Source: an uncultured Polaribacter sp.
Lineage (GTDB): Bacteria > Bacteroidota > Bacteroidia > Flavobacteriales > Flavobacteriaceae
Direction: 5' to 3'
Length of the DNA stretch: 55,418 nt
NCBI RefSeq assembly: GCF_947503875.1
Contig: NZ_CANNFH010000010.1
Span: 1 to 55,418, forward strand
The position numbers and the translations under genes are program-made. Positions 23,961 through 32,902 of the stretch are shown here, one piece after another. The notes under the pieces are model-generated. The model did not search any database. It saw only the letters and a list, made by a program, of their open reading frames with translations, and was not told where the DNA came from. Each line of letters begins with the position of its first letter. Position 1 is the first letter of the stretch.

Positions 23961-24890
23961 TTATCTTTTTATTTGTTGCGCCAATAAATAAATAACTGCC
24001 ATTCTTACTGCAACACCATTTTCTACTTGGTTTAGAATAATTGCATCATTAGAATCTGCAACATCACTTGTAATTTCTACACCTCTATTTATTGGACCTG
24101 GATGCATTATTACAATTTTCTTGCCAAGATTGTCTAAAATTTCTTTATTTATTCCAAAAAGTTGTGTGTACTCTCTAGTTGAAGGGAAATATTTAATATC
24201 CATTCTTTCATGTTGCACACGTAAAACATTGGCAACATCACACCATTCAAGAGCCTTTTTAAGATCCGTTTCTACAGTAACTCCTAAACTAGAAATGTAT
24301 TTAGGAATTAATGTTGTTGGGCCACAAACTTTTACTTCTGCGCCTTGTAATTGCAAAGCAAATATGTTAGAAAGTGCTACTCTAGAGTGTAAAATATCAC
24401 CAACAATTACTATTTTTTTCCCTTTAACAGTGCCTAATTTTTCTCTAATAGAGTAGGAGTCTAATAGCGCTTGTGTTGGGTGTTCATGGGTACCATCTCC
24501 CGCATTAATAATTTTAGCATCTACATGTTTAGACAAAAAAACACCTGCACCTACATTTCCATGTCTCATAACAACAATATCTACCTTCATGGCCAAAATA
24601 TTGTTTACGGTATCAATTAAAGTTTCTCCTTTTTTAACAGAAGATTGACCGGCAGAAAAATTAATAACATCTGCAGAAAGCCTTTTCTCTGCCAATTCAA
24701 AACTAAGTTTTGTTCTGGTACTATTCTCAAAAAATAAATTTGCAATGGTAACATCTCTTAAAGAAGGTACTTTTTTAATAGGTCTATTAATTACTTCTTT
24801 AAAGTGGTCTGCTGTTTTAAAAATTACATCAATATCATTTGGTTTTAGATATTTGATGCCCAATAAATGTTCTACGCTTAATTCTGACAT
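23961..24890 (-). CDS. pyrB: Aspartate carbamoyltransferase catalytic chain
   Basis: PyrB makes carbamoyl-aspartate from carbamoyl phosphate and aspartate, the first committed step of pyrimidine synthesis. The 309-residue length is typical. Motifs are FFENSTRTKLSFELA (carbamoyl phosphate loop), QSSVKKGETL (the loop from the next subunit), RHGNVGA, HEHPTQALLDSYSI and MHPGPINRGVEI. It follows pyrR by one base on the minus strand. No regulatory chain gene (pyrI) is near. Confidence 0.97.
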   Translation of the reverse strand: MSELSVEHLLGIKYLKPNDIDVIFKTADHFKEVINRPIKKVPSLRDVTIANLFFENSTRTKLSFELAEKRLSADVINFSAGQSSVKKGETLIDTVNNILAMKVDIVVMRHGNVGAGVFLSKHVDAKIINAGDGTHEHPTQALLDSYSIREKLGTVKGKKIVIVGDILHSRVALSNIFALQLQGAEVKVCGPTTLIPKYISSLGVTVETDLKKALEWCDVANVLRVQHERMDIKYFPSTREYTQLFGINKEILDNLGKKIVIMHPGPINRGVEITSDVADSNDAIILNQVENGVAVRMAVIYLLAQQIKR

Positions 24891-24891
24891 G

Positions 24892-25431
24892 TTATAATGA
24901 TTCTATGTAAACGGCATCTTTTTTATGAGTCTCTGCCCAAGTAACTAATACTTTTTCTTTATTTATGGCATCTACTTGTCTGCCTCTATAATTGGGTTGT
25001 ATAGGTAAATGTCTGCTAAAACGTCTGTCTATTAAAACAAGTAATTCAATTTCTTCTGGTCTTCCATAAGATTCTAAGGCAGTTAATGCAGCTCTAATAC
25101 TTCTTCCAGAAAATAAAACATCGTCTATAATTACCACTTTTTTATCTTCAATTAAAAAGTTCATTTCATTGGTTTCTGCCGCCAAAGGTTTGTCTTTTCT
25201 TCTAAAATCGTCTCTGTAAAAAGTAATATCTAGAACGCCAAGTTTTAAGTCTTTTATAGCGTAAGCTGTTTTAAGCAAATCGGCTAATCTGTTGGCTAAG
25301 AATGTTCCTCTAGGTTGTAACCCTATTAACACAGTATTCGAGAAATCATCGTGTTTTTCAATTAACTGGCAAGCTAATCTATGCAGTATAATTTCAATAT
25401 CTTTTGAGTTTAATAAGTTTTTTCTGCTCAT
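24892..25431 (-). CDS. pyrR: PyrR bifunctional pyrimidine regulator / uracil phosphoribosyltransferase
   Basis: The 179-residue phosphoribosyltransferase has the PRPP-binding loop KVVIIDDVLFSGRSIRAAL and the N-terminal LLNSKDIEIILHRLACQL typical of PyrR. In Bacillus, PyrR attenuates pyr mRNA in response to UMP. Whether it does so here is unknown, and no antiterminator hairpin was recognised in the leader. Two -7 boxes TAATTTTG on the minus strand (25470-25477 and 25497-25504) are candidate promoters for the pyrR-pyrB run. Confidence 0.92.
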   Translation of the reverse strand: MSRKNLLNSKDIEIILHRLACQLIEKHDDFSNTVLIGLQPRGTFLANRLADLLKTAYAIKDLKLGVLDITFYRDDFRRKDKPLAAETNEMNFLIEDKKVVIIDDVLFSGRSIRAALTALESYGRPEEIELLVLIDRRFSRHLPIQPNYRGRQVDAINKEKVLVTWAETHKKDAVYIESL

Positions 25432-25469
25432 AAGAAATCCATCATTTTAGGTTGATGTATATCGAAAAT

Positions 25470-25504
25470 CAAAATTAACGTAAATATGTTTATGCACAAA
25501 ATTA
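25470..25504 (-). promoter_or_regulatory. Two candidate -7 boxes for the pyrR operon
   Basis: TAATTTTG occurs twice on the minus strand, at 25470-25477 and 25497-25504, matching TAnnTTTG. They would give leaders of roughly 30 and 60 bases before the pyrR start at 25431. Confidence 0.45.
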
Positions 25505-25622
25505 TTAGTGCTTAAATAAAATGTTGTTGTTGTTAATTAAATTGTTGAAAACAAAAATGGTTTTTGCAGATGAAACTTAAGAATTATAGTAGTTTTAAAA
25601 TACTAATTCAAATAACAAAGTT

Positions 25623-26993
25623 ATGTCTCTGGTAAAATTTGAATCGATGCTAAAAACCAATAGCATTTATTTTTTTGATTTGGTTGAGTTTGAAGAAATC
25701 ATTATCCATTATTTAGATGTGGGTAAGGTGTCTTTGGCAAAAAAAGCATTGCAACTGGGTTTAGAACAACATCCAGCATCTGTAGATTTAAAATTATTAC
25801 AAGTAGAATTATATTTAATTGATAATGAAGTTGAAAAGGCTTCTAAATTACTTAAAAGGATAGCTGTTATTTCTCCAAATAACGACGAAGTTTACATTCA
25901 AAAAGCTACCATAGCTTCTAAAAAAGGAATGCACAAAGAGGCTATTATTGCTTTAGAAAAAGCCCTAACTTTAACCAATGATCCATTTGATATTTGGTCT
26001 TTATTGGGCATGGAACACTTGTATTTAGACAATTTTAAAAGTGCAAGAACGTATTTTATAAAGTGTCTAGAGGAAGATTTAGAAGACTATGCTGCGCTTT
26101 ATAATATTGTTTATTGTTTTGATATGGATGAAAAACATGAAGAATCTATTGATTACTTAAATTCTTATGTTGATAAAAATCCATATTGCGAAGTAGCATG
26201 GCACCAATTAGGGAGACAATTTTTTATTTTAAAAAACTATAAAGAGGCGCTAATTGCTTTTGATTACGCTGTTTTAGTTGATGAATCTTTTATTGGTGGA
26301 TATTTAGAAAAAGCAAAAACACTAGAAGAACTTGGCAACTATAAAGAGGCTATAGATAATTATTTAATTACTTTAGAGTTAGATGATGCAACCGCGTATG
26401 CCTATGTTAGAATAGGACAGTGTTATGAAAAGTTATTAAAGTTAGACACTGCAATTTCTTATTACAAAAAGGCTGTACATGAAGATCCTTTATTAGATAA
26501 AGCTTGGATTTTACTAACCAACTGTTATTATATTCAGGAGAATTATGCGAAAGCAGCACATTATTTAGCGAAGGCAATTGAAATAGATGGTGATAATGAG
26601 TTGTATTGGAGACGCTATGCAGAAATTAACATAAAACTAAATTTTTGTGAGGAGGCTATTGTTGGTTACCGTAATTGTTTACAGTTAGGTGATATTTCTC
26701 TTGAAATTTATGTGAGTTTAGCAGATGTTTTATCTTTTTTAGGCGAATTTAAAGAAGCATTAAGATGTATTGTAAACGCCAATAAATTATATAAAAATAT
26801 CGCAGAACTAGAATACCGTCTTGCAGGCTTATATTATGTAATGAACAAAGAGGGATTTGCGAAAACACACTTAATTAACGGTTTAAATATAGATTTTGAA
26901 TATTATACCGTTTTGAATCAGTTGTTTCCTAGCATTGCTAGTTACCAACCTTTTCAAAAATTAATTGCAGATTATAAGAAGGCTACAGAGTAA
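25623..26993 (+). CDS. Tetratricopeptide repeat protein
   Basis: The 456-residue soluble protein is made almost wholly of TPR repeats of about 34 residues. Good ones are AIIALEKALTLTNDPFDIWSLLGME, ALIAFDYAVLVDESFIGGYLEKAKTLEELGNY, and DTAISYYKKAVHEDPLLDKAWILLTNCYY; ten or more helix pairs fit. No signal peptide is seen, so it is likely a cytoplasmic scaffold. It is divergent from pyrR and ends six bases before the convergent deacylase gene. The partner is unknown. Confidence 0.9.
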   Translation: MSLVKFESMLKTNSIYFFDLVEFEEIIIHYLDVGKVSLAKKALQLGLEQHPASVDLKLLQVELYLIDNEVEKASKLLKRIAVISPNNDEVYIQKATIASKKGMHKEAIIALEKALTLTNDPFDIWSLLGMEHLYLDNFKSARTYFIKCLEEDLEDYAALYNIVYCFDMDEKHEESIDYLNSYVDKNPYCEVAWHQLGRQFFILKNYKEALIAFDYAVLVDESFIGGYLEKAKTLEELGNYKEAIDNYLITLELDDATAYAYVRIGQCYEKLLKLDTAISYYKKAVHEDPLLDKAWILLTNCYYIQENYAKAAHYLAKAIEIDGDNELYWRRYAEINIKLNFCEEAIVGYRNCLQLGDISLEIYVSLADVLSFLGEFKEALRCIVNANKLYKNIAELEYRLAGLYYVMNKEGFAKTHLINGLNIDFEYYTVLNQLFPSIASYQPFQKLIADYKKATE

Positions 26994-26999
26994 TCGGAG

Positions 27000-27950
27000 T
27001 TATTTCTCCACTTTTAAATGAAACAAGGCATCACCTTTATTTACAATTGGTGCTTTGTTTATGCAAAATACGTAACTATCAAAAGGAGCCAAAACTTTCT
27101 TTTTAAATTCACCAAAAGGATCTTGTATCACACCTAAAACTTCTCTTTTTTTTACAAAACTTCCATTTCTTATACTTACTTTAAACATACCAGAATCGGA
27201 GGCCCTTAACCACTTAGAGTTTTTTACAATAATTGGCCTTTCTCTAACTAAAACTTCACCATCAATTAAACCTAAATGAATCAATACATTTCTAGTGCCA
27301 TTAACACCTTCATTTATAATAGTAGGGTTTAGTTCATTTGATTTTCCGCCTTCAAAAAGTAAAACAGTTTTACCCATTTTATGCAATGTTTCTCTTAAAG
27401 ATTTAACAATGTTATTAGAATACATAATCATTGGCGGATTAAATATTTTTGCCAACTCTAAGCCTTTTTCATCATTTTTGTTACAACGAATTTGAGCAAC
27501 ATTATCGCGTTTTCCACCACCTGTATGAAAATCAATTACATAATCTACAAACGGAGCTATTTTTTCTGAAAATTGATAAGCAAACTGGCTGGCTAAAGAT
27601 CCATTTTGGGTTCCTGGAAACATACGGTTTAAGTCTCTTCCATCAGGAAATTCTCTGGTTTGAATTAAATATCCAAAAATATTAAAAACAGGAATACAAA
27701 TGATAGTTCCGTTTTTAGGTTTGTTCATTTTTAAGTCGATAATTTCCCTAATAATACCCACACCATTGGTTTCATCTCCATGAATACCTGCCAATAATAA
27801 AACAACAGGACCTGGGTTTTGAGAATGTTCTATAATTACAGGAACGTTAACTGTAGTTCTAGTGTGTAATTTTGCAACTTTTAAATCGATTACTGTTCGT
27901 TTACCTGCAATAATTTCTTTACCTAAAATTGTAAACGGTTTATTCAACAT
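27000..27950 (-). CDS. Succinylglutamate desuccinylase/aspartoacylase-like zinc hydrolase
   Basis: The 316-residue enzyme is of the AstE/AspA branch of M14 peptidases. Zinc ligands His57 and Glu60 appear in [10 protein letters not shown], with the third in [21 protein letters not shown] is the substrate-binding arginine segment. The C-terminal 80 residues form a barrel-sandwich-like domain ([21 protein letters not shown]). Its start overlaps the end of rimK by 11 bases. In this operon it may remove residues that RimK adds, which is inference; its own substrate is not known. Confidence 0.88.
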   Translation of the reverse strand: MLNKPFTILGKEIIAGKRTVIDLKVAKLHTRTTVNVPVIIEHSQNPGPVVLLLAGIHGDETNGVGIIREIIDLKMNKPKNGTIICIPVFNIFGYLIQTREFPDGRDLNRMFPGTQNGSLASQFAYQFSEKIAPFVDYVIDFHTGGGKRDNVAQIRCNKNDEKGLELAKIFNPPMIMYSNNIVKSLRETLHKMGKTVLLFEGGKSNELNPTIINEGVNGTRNVLIHLGLIDGEVLVRERPIIVKNSKWLRASDSGMFKVSIRNGSFVKKREVLGVIQDPFGEFKKKVLAPFDSYVFCINKAPIVNKGDALFHLKVEK

Positions 27951-28815
27951 GGATTTCCAAATAACGTATAATTTCTTTGGCTATATTTTTACCGGTTGCA
28001 ACCTCTATACCTTCTAAACCAGGAGAAGAATTTACTTCTAAAACTAATGGTCCTTTAGAAGATTGTAACATGTCTACACCTGCAACGCCTAAGCCTAGCG
28101 CTTTAGTTGCTTTTAATGCCGTTTTTTCTTCTTCATCTGTTAATTCTATTACAGTTGCATTTCCACCTCTGTGTAAATTAGAACGAAATTCTCCTTCTTT
28201 TCCTTGACGTTTCATAGCGCCAATTACTTTACCATCTACCACAAATGCTCTAATATCTGCACCACCAGCTTCTTTAATAAATTCTTGGGCAATTACTCTT
28301 GCACCTAAACCGTTAAAAGCTTCTAAAACAGAAGTTGCCGCATTTTTAGTTTCTGCTAAAACTACACCTAAACCTTGTGTGCCTTCTAGTAATTTTAAAA
28401 CTAAAGGAGCGCCACCAACAGAATCTACCACATGTTCTACATCTTTTGTATAGTTAGTAAAAACTGTTTTTGGTAAACCAACACCAGCTCTTGCTAAAAT
28501 TTGTAAACTGCTTAATTTGTCTCTAGATCTAGTTAAAGCTTGCGAAGATACAGCTGTAAAAACTTTCATCATTTCAAACTGACGAATTACGGCTGTACCA
28601 TAAAAAGTAACAGAGGCACCAATTCTTGGTATAATAGCATCTACATCTTTTAAATATTCTCCTCTATAATAAATTTTCGGAGATTTCTTTTCAATAACAA
28701 TATCACATTTTAAATGATCTACCACAAAAACTTCATGTTTTCTTTTTTCTGCAGCTTCCACCAATCTTCTTGTTGAATATAATTTTGAATTTCTAGATAA
28801 AATTACAATTCTCAT
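27940..28815 (-). CDS. rimK: RimK-type alpha-L-glutamate ligase
   Basis: The 291-residue ATP-grasp ligase closely follows RimK of E. coli, which adds glutamates to the C-terminus of ribosomal protein S6. Visible are the start [22 protein letters not shown], the nucleotide loop [19 protein letters not shown], the region [17 protein letters not shown], and the metal site [14 protein letters not shown]. It overlaps its neighbours on both sides (4 and 11 bases), so all three proteins are probably made together. The actual target protein here is not shown by sequence. Confidence 0.93.
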   Translation of the reverse strand: MRIVILSRNSKLYSTRRLVEAAEKRKHEVFVVDHLKCDIVIEKKSPKIYYRGEYLKDVDAIIPRIGASVTFYGTAVIRQFEMMKVFTAVSSQALTRSRDKLSSLQILARAGVGLPKTVFTNYTKDVEHVVDSVGGAPLVLKLLEGTQGLGVVLAETKNAATSVLEAFNGLGARVIAQEFIKEAGGADIRAFVVDGKVIGAMKRQGKEGEFRSNLHRGGNATVIELTDEEEKTALKATKALGLGVAGVDMLQSSKGPLVLEVNSSPGLEGIEVATGKNIAKEIIRYLEIHVE

Positions 28816-29252
28816 TTGTTTTTATATTTTAATTTATGTGATATGTTTTTCTTTGCGGTGTCAATCACAAATTTTTTGTTTAAAAATTTTCTTCCCAATA
28901 AAACAGGGAATTTCATACTTTTTCTTTCGGTTAATGTAAGATAAATATTAAATCTTTCATTAAAAATAATAATTTCTGTTGCTATTCTGTAACGCTCCTC
29001 AACAATACCATTAGAACTTTTTACCTTTTTAAGATTGTAAGATCTAGCAAAAAATGCTTTACTATTATATTGCTCGTGTTTCTTGTCTAAAACGTTATAC
29101 TGTAAAACTTTCTCACCATCTTTTCTAATTTCTTTTATATTAGAACAACTTAAAGAAGAGGTGTATGCACCAGAGTCTATTTTAATAGCTATGTTTTCTA
29201 AATTAAATTCAGGAAAATCTGCTTTATCTTCTCTTCCAATAACAGTTTTCAT
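28812..29252 (-). CDS. rimB: RimB-like retropepsin-type protease (ATP-dependent zinc protease family)
   Basis: The 146-residue protein belongs to the small family encoded beside rimK (PF05618). The aspartic-protease-like motif [14 protein letters not shown] (Asp26-Ser-Gly) and the second part [17 protein letters not shown] (LLGR) are both present. In Pseudomonas and other bacteria RimB is described as trimming or modulating RimK-made glutamate tails. It is the first gene of the three-gene operon and overlaps rimK by four bases. Confidence 0.85.
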   Translation of the reverse strand: MKTVIGREDKADFPEFNLENIAIKIDSGAYTSSLSCSNIKEIRKDGEKVLQYNVLDKKHEQYNSKAFFARSYNLKKVKSSNGIVEERYRIATEIIIFNERFNIYLTLTERKSMKFPVLLGRKFLNKKFVIDTAKKNISHKLKYKNK

Positions 29253-29312
29253 AAATATAAGGTGTTTCCTGTAAAGTTATATATAGTAAATGAGATAGCC
29301 TGAGAAAATTGC

Positions 29313-30869
29313 TTATAAATTTGCAATTGCTGCTTCTGCACATCGTTCGCCATCCATAGCTGCAGAAACAATACCACCTGCATAACCACCACCTTCTCCA
29401 CAAGGAAATAAACCTGTAATTTGTGTGTGTTCTAAATTTTCTTTTCTTGGTATGTTTACTGGTGATGAGGTTCTAGATTCTACACCAACAATATTAGCTT
29501 CATTGGTATAATAACCGTGCATTTTAGATCCAAAAGCGGTAAACCCTTTTCTAAGTCTGCTACCAATAATTTTTGGTAAAAGCGAGTGTAGTGGAGCAGA
29601 ATTTAGACCTGGTTGATAAGAAGTATCATTTAAATCTGTAGATAATTTACCGTCTACAAAATCGGTTAATCTTTGCGCAGGTGCAGTTTGCGTTCTTCCA
29701 CCTGCGTAAAAAGCAATTTTTTCTAAATCTTTCTGAAATTCTAAACCTTTTAAAGCGCCAAACTTCTCGTATTTTTTAAAATCTCTGTCAATATCTAATT
29801 CTACAACAATACCAGAATTGGCAAATTTGTTATTTCGTCTAGAAGGAGACATTCCATTTACCACAACTTCACCATCTGCAGTGGCGGCAGGTACAATAAA
29901 ACCACCAGGACACATACAAAAAGAATACACACCTCTATTATTTACTTGATGCACCAAACTATAGGCTGCAGCTGGTAAAAGTTCGTCTCTTTCTCCAGAA
30001 CAACTGTATTGTATTTGGTCTATAATTTCTTGAGGATGTTCTACACGAACGCCCATGGCAAAAGATTTTGCTTTTAAATGGATTTTCTTTTTATCTAAAA
30101 GCTCATAAATATCTCTGGCAGAGTGTCCTGTTGCTAAAATAACTGAATTTACAAGCATTTCTTTACCATTTTGTAAGTGAATTGCTTGTAATTTATTATC
30201 CTTTATAATAAAATCTTCAACTTTGGTGTTAAAATGAACTTCACCACCAAAATTTAAAATGGTTTCTCTAATATTTTGAATGATTTTTGGCAACTTATTC
30301 GTCCCAATATGCGGATGCGCATCAATTAAAATTTGCTCTGTTGCACCATGAAAAACTAGGTTTTCAAAAATTCGTCTAACATCGCCACGTTTTAAACTTC
30401 TAGTATACAATTTACCATCAGAATAAGTTCCTGCACCACCTTCACCAAAGCAATAATTAGAATCTTTGTTTACAACATGATCTCTATTAATGGCTTTTAA
30501 ATCTCGTCTGCGTTCTTGTACATTTTTACCGCGTTCTAAAACCACAGGCTTGTAACCCAACTCTATACAACGCAAAGCAGCGTACATTCCTGCAGGGCCA
30601 AAACCAACAATGTGAATTTCTTTGGCATTGGAAACATCTTTATAGTCAAATTCGTAATCAGATTTTTCTGGAATTTGCTCATTTATATAAACGGCAACTT
30701 TGTAGTTAAAAATAATGTCTTTTTTACGAGCATCTATAGATTTACGCAAAACTTTAACCGCAGAAATTTCTTTTTCGGTAATTTTGAGCTGTTTACTTGC
30801 TTTAAAAGCCAAAACGTTTTCTTTGCGTTCTTCTATTAAATTTACACGAAGTTGAATTTCTTTAACCAT
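29313..30869 (-). CDS. FAD-dependent oxidoreductase of the COG2509 family
   Basis: The 518-residue flavoprotein has an N-terminal domain of about 90 residues followed by the FAD loop HIVGFGPAGMYAALRCIE. The characteristic cysteine/glycine run CFGEGGAGTYSDGKLYTRS comes next, and the late GLFPCGEGGGYAGGIVSAAMDG binds the flavin ribityl. Members are widespread but uncharacterised, with suggested roles in modifying small molecules or tRNA-like substrates not proven. It appears to be transcribed alone, 60 bases upstream of rimB on the same strand. Confidence 0.88.
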   Translation of the reverse strand: MVKEIQLRVNLIEERKENVLAFKASKQLKITEKEISAVKVLRKSIDARKKDIIFNYKVAVYINEQIPEKSDYEFDYKDVSNAKEIHIVGFGPAGMYAALRCIELGYKPVVLERGKNVQERRRDLKAINRDHVVNKDSNYCFGEGGAGTYSDGKLYTRSLKRGDVRRIFENLVFHGATEQILIDAHPHIGTNKLPKIIQNIRETILNFGGEVHFNTKVEDFIIKDNKLQAIHLQNGKEMLVNSVILATGHSARDIYELLDKKKIHLKAKSFAMGVRVEHPQEIIDQIQYSCSGERDELLPAAAYSLVHQVNNRGVYSFCMCPGGFIVPAATADGEVVVNGMSPSRRNNKFANSGIVVELDIDRDFKKYEKFGALKGLEFQKDLEKIAFYAGGRTQTAPAQRLTDFVDGKLSTDLNDTSYQPGLNSAPLHSLLPKIIGSRLRKGFTAFGSKMHGYYTNEANIVGVESRTSSPVNIPRKENLEHTQITGLFPCGEGGGYAGGIVSAAMDGERCAEAAIANL

Positions 30870-30962
30870 TTGGCAAAAGTACTTAAATTATGATTGAAAT
30901 GTAAAGTTCAGTTTTTAAAAATATAAAAATGAAGTTGATTTTTTAACCTTTAAATAAACGAT

Positions 30963-31862
30963 TTATAAAGACGCTTTTATCATTCTATCATTACCTGCAA
31001 AATCTTTTTTTAATGTGATGTTTGTAAACCCTTTTTGCTGCAACATTGTTATCGTTTCTTTTCCTAAATATTGATTGATTTCAAAAAATAAAAAACCATT
31101 TTTTGCCAAATGAAGCTTTGCTAAATCTGCAATCTTATCATAAAAGATTAATGGATTGTTATCTGCAACAAATAAAGCCAAATGTGGTTCATTTTCTAAT
31201 ACGTTATTTTTAATTGCTACCTTTTCTAATTCTCTAACATAAGGCGGATTAGAAATGATAATATCAAATTGTTGATTAGAAGTTGTTTTTGGCTTTGCCT
31301 GAACTGATAAATTATTTAGGTTTTCTGTTGATAAAATATCTGCTTCTATAAAAGTAACTTCAACTTCATTTAATTTGGCATTTTTTTCTGCAACTTTTAA
31401 TGCTTCAGTAGAAATGTCAATAGCAGAAATTTGTACATTTTTTAAATTTTTAGCTAAAGATATAGGTATACAACCTGTGCCTGTACCAATATCTAAAATC
31501 GCTAACTTTTTTTCTTTTTTACGGTTTAATTTTTGGACTTTATTTAAAACCCAATCTACCAATTCTTCTGTTTCTGGTCTTGGAATTAGTGTGTTTTTAT
31601 TTACTAAAAAAGGCAATCCGTAAAATTCTGTATTTCCTAAAATGTGTTGTATTGGTTCTTCCTTTTTTAATTTTTCAATAATTTCTTTTAAACTGTTTAA
31701 TTGTTCATCAGCTATTAAAAAATCTGGCTTTAAAACAGTATCTATTCTTTGTAATTGCAGTTTTTCTTCAATTAAAATAAAGAAAAATGCATCTATTTCT
31801 GTTTTTGGATAAATGGAAACCAATGCATCCGTAAAAAAAAGTTTAAAATCTTTTAAAGTCAT
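30963..31862 (-). CDS. prmC: Peptide chain release factor N5-glutamine methyltransferase
   Basis: PrmC methylates the glutamine of the GGQ motif in release factors using SAM. The 299-residue protein has the N-terminal helical domain with EPIQHILGNTEFYGLPF and TLIPRPETEELVDWV, the SAM site LAILDIGTGTGCIPISLA, and the catalytic IISNPPYVRELE. No prfA lies beside it. It follows a GNAT gene on the same strand by 24 bases and may be cotranscribed with it. Confidence 0.96.
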   Translation of the reverse strand: MTLKDFKLFFTDALVSIYPKTEIDAFFFILIEEKLQLQRIDTVLKPDFLIADEQLNSLKEIIEKLKKEEPIQHILGNTEFYGLPFLVNKNTLIPRPETEELVDWVLNKVQKLNRKKEKKLAILDIGTGTGCIPISLAKNLKNVQISAIDISTEALKVAEKNAKLNEVEVTFIEADILSTENLNNLSVQAKPKTTSNQQFDIIISNPPYVRELEKVAIKNNVLENEPHLALFVADNNPLIFYDKIADLAKLHLAKNGFLFFEINQYLGKETITMLQQKGFTNITLKKDFAGNDRMIKASL

Positions 31863-31886
31863 AAAATCACAGTAAAAATATTTAAT

Positions 31887-32378
31887 TTATATTTTTTTGA
31901 GCATCCACACATTACAAGAGTAGTGGTTTGTGTTTCCCATTGGCCCATCTAAATGTTCAAAATTATTTTTTTTGTATAGTTTAACAGCAGCTGTCATATA
32001 TGGTAGGGTTTCTAAATAACAAGATGTAAAACCGAATGTTTTTGCAGTTGTTAAGCATTTATTTATCATTTTAGAGCCTAAACCTTTGCCTCTTGCTATG
32101 GGCAAAAGATACATTTTTTGCAATTCGCAAATGTTCCCTTCAAAATTATCTAATTGGGCAATTCCTGCGCCACCTACCACTTTATTATTATGCTCTAAAA
32201 CATAATAAATTGCTTTGTTTTTCTGGTAGGTTTCAAACATTTTGTCTGTAGCTTTATCTTCATAAGCAGTGCCTACTTTTGGTGCGCCCATTTCTAAAAT
32301 TACAGTTCTAATTACCTGAGATATTGCCAAATTATCTGTTGGTTTTATTGCTCTAATAATAAAATTTTTACTTGCCAT
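31887..32378 (-). CDS. GNAT family N-acetyltransferase
   Basis: The 163-residue protein has a clear GNAT core: the CoA loop QKMYLLPIARGKGLGSKMI (Q/R-x-x-G-x-G/A as R-G-K-G-L-G) and LPYMTAAVKLYKKNNFEHLDGPMGNTNH near the end. The substrate is unknown. It is divergent from the LEA2 lipoprotein gene and upstream of prmC, with which it probably forms a two-gene transcription unit. Confidence 0.9.
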   Translation of the reverse strand: MASKNFIIRAIKPTDNLAISQVIRTVILEMGAPKVGTAYEDKATDKMFETYQKNKAIYYVLEHNNKVVGGAGIAQLDNFEGNICELQKMYLLPIARGKGLGSKMINKCLTTAKTFGFTSCYLETLPYMTAAVKLYKKNNFEHLDGPMGNTNHYSCNVWMLKKI

Positions 32379-32387
32379 TTAATACTG

Positions 32388-32395
32388 TATTTTTG
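32388..32395 (+). promoter_or_regulatory. -7 promoter box of the LEA2-ribD run
   Basis: TATTTTTG matches TAnnTTTG, 35 bases before the ATG at 32430. It would serve the LEA2, ribD, HAD and DMT genes, which follow closely on the plus strand. Confidence 0.45.
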
Positions 32396-32429
32396 CAGGA
32401 GCAAGTTACCTAATTTTAATTTTTTTTCG

Positions 32430-32888
32430 ATGAAAAATAGCATCTATTTTGGTCTTTTATTTTTAGTAATTACTAGTTGTTCAATAGATAAACAGCCTAT
32501 ATTTAAAAAGGTAGACAATGTTAAAGTAATTTCTTTTGATGGAGATACAATTCGTTTAAAAGCAGAAGCTTTTTTTGAAAACCCCAATGATGTTGGAGGT
32601 AAAATTGCAACTGATGAAATTAAAGTAATTGTAAATGGGGCAGAGGTTGCCCAAGTATTTTCAGAAGAATTTAAAGTACCTGCAAGAAAAGCGTTTGCAA
32701 TTCCGCTAAAAGTGGTAATACCTGCAAGAAAAATTTTTGATAATAAGAAAGGTGGTATTTTAGGCGGACTGTTAAATTCGGTTTTAAACAAATCGGTAAA
32801 ACTGCAGTTTAAAGGAGATTTAAAATACAAAGTATTTGGTTTTTCTAAAGTGTATGCTGTAGATCAGATTCAAGAAATTAAGTTTTAA
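32430..32888 (+). CDS. LEA type 2 family lipoprotein
   Basis: The 152-residue protein has a lipoprotein signal (Cys17 after LLFLVITS). It is followed by one LEA2 domain, a beta-sandwich of the water-stress/desiccation family: RLKAEAFFENPNDVGGKIA carries the family N-P motif, then FSEEFKVPARKAFAIPLKV. It is likely anchored to a membrane in the periplasm. The role is unknown. It lies 14 bases before ribD, in a same-strand run. Confidence 0.85.
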   Translation: MKNSIYFGLLFLVITSCSIDKQPIFKKVDNVKVISFDGDTIRLKAEAFFENPNDVGGKIATDEIKVIVNGAEVAQVFSEEFKVPARKAFAIPLKVVIPARKIFDNKKGGILGGLLNSVLNKSVKLQFKGDLKYKVFGFSKVYAVDQIQEIKF

Positions 32889-32902
32889 GAATTCTTTTTA
32901 TA

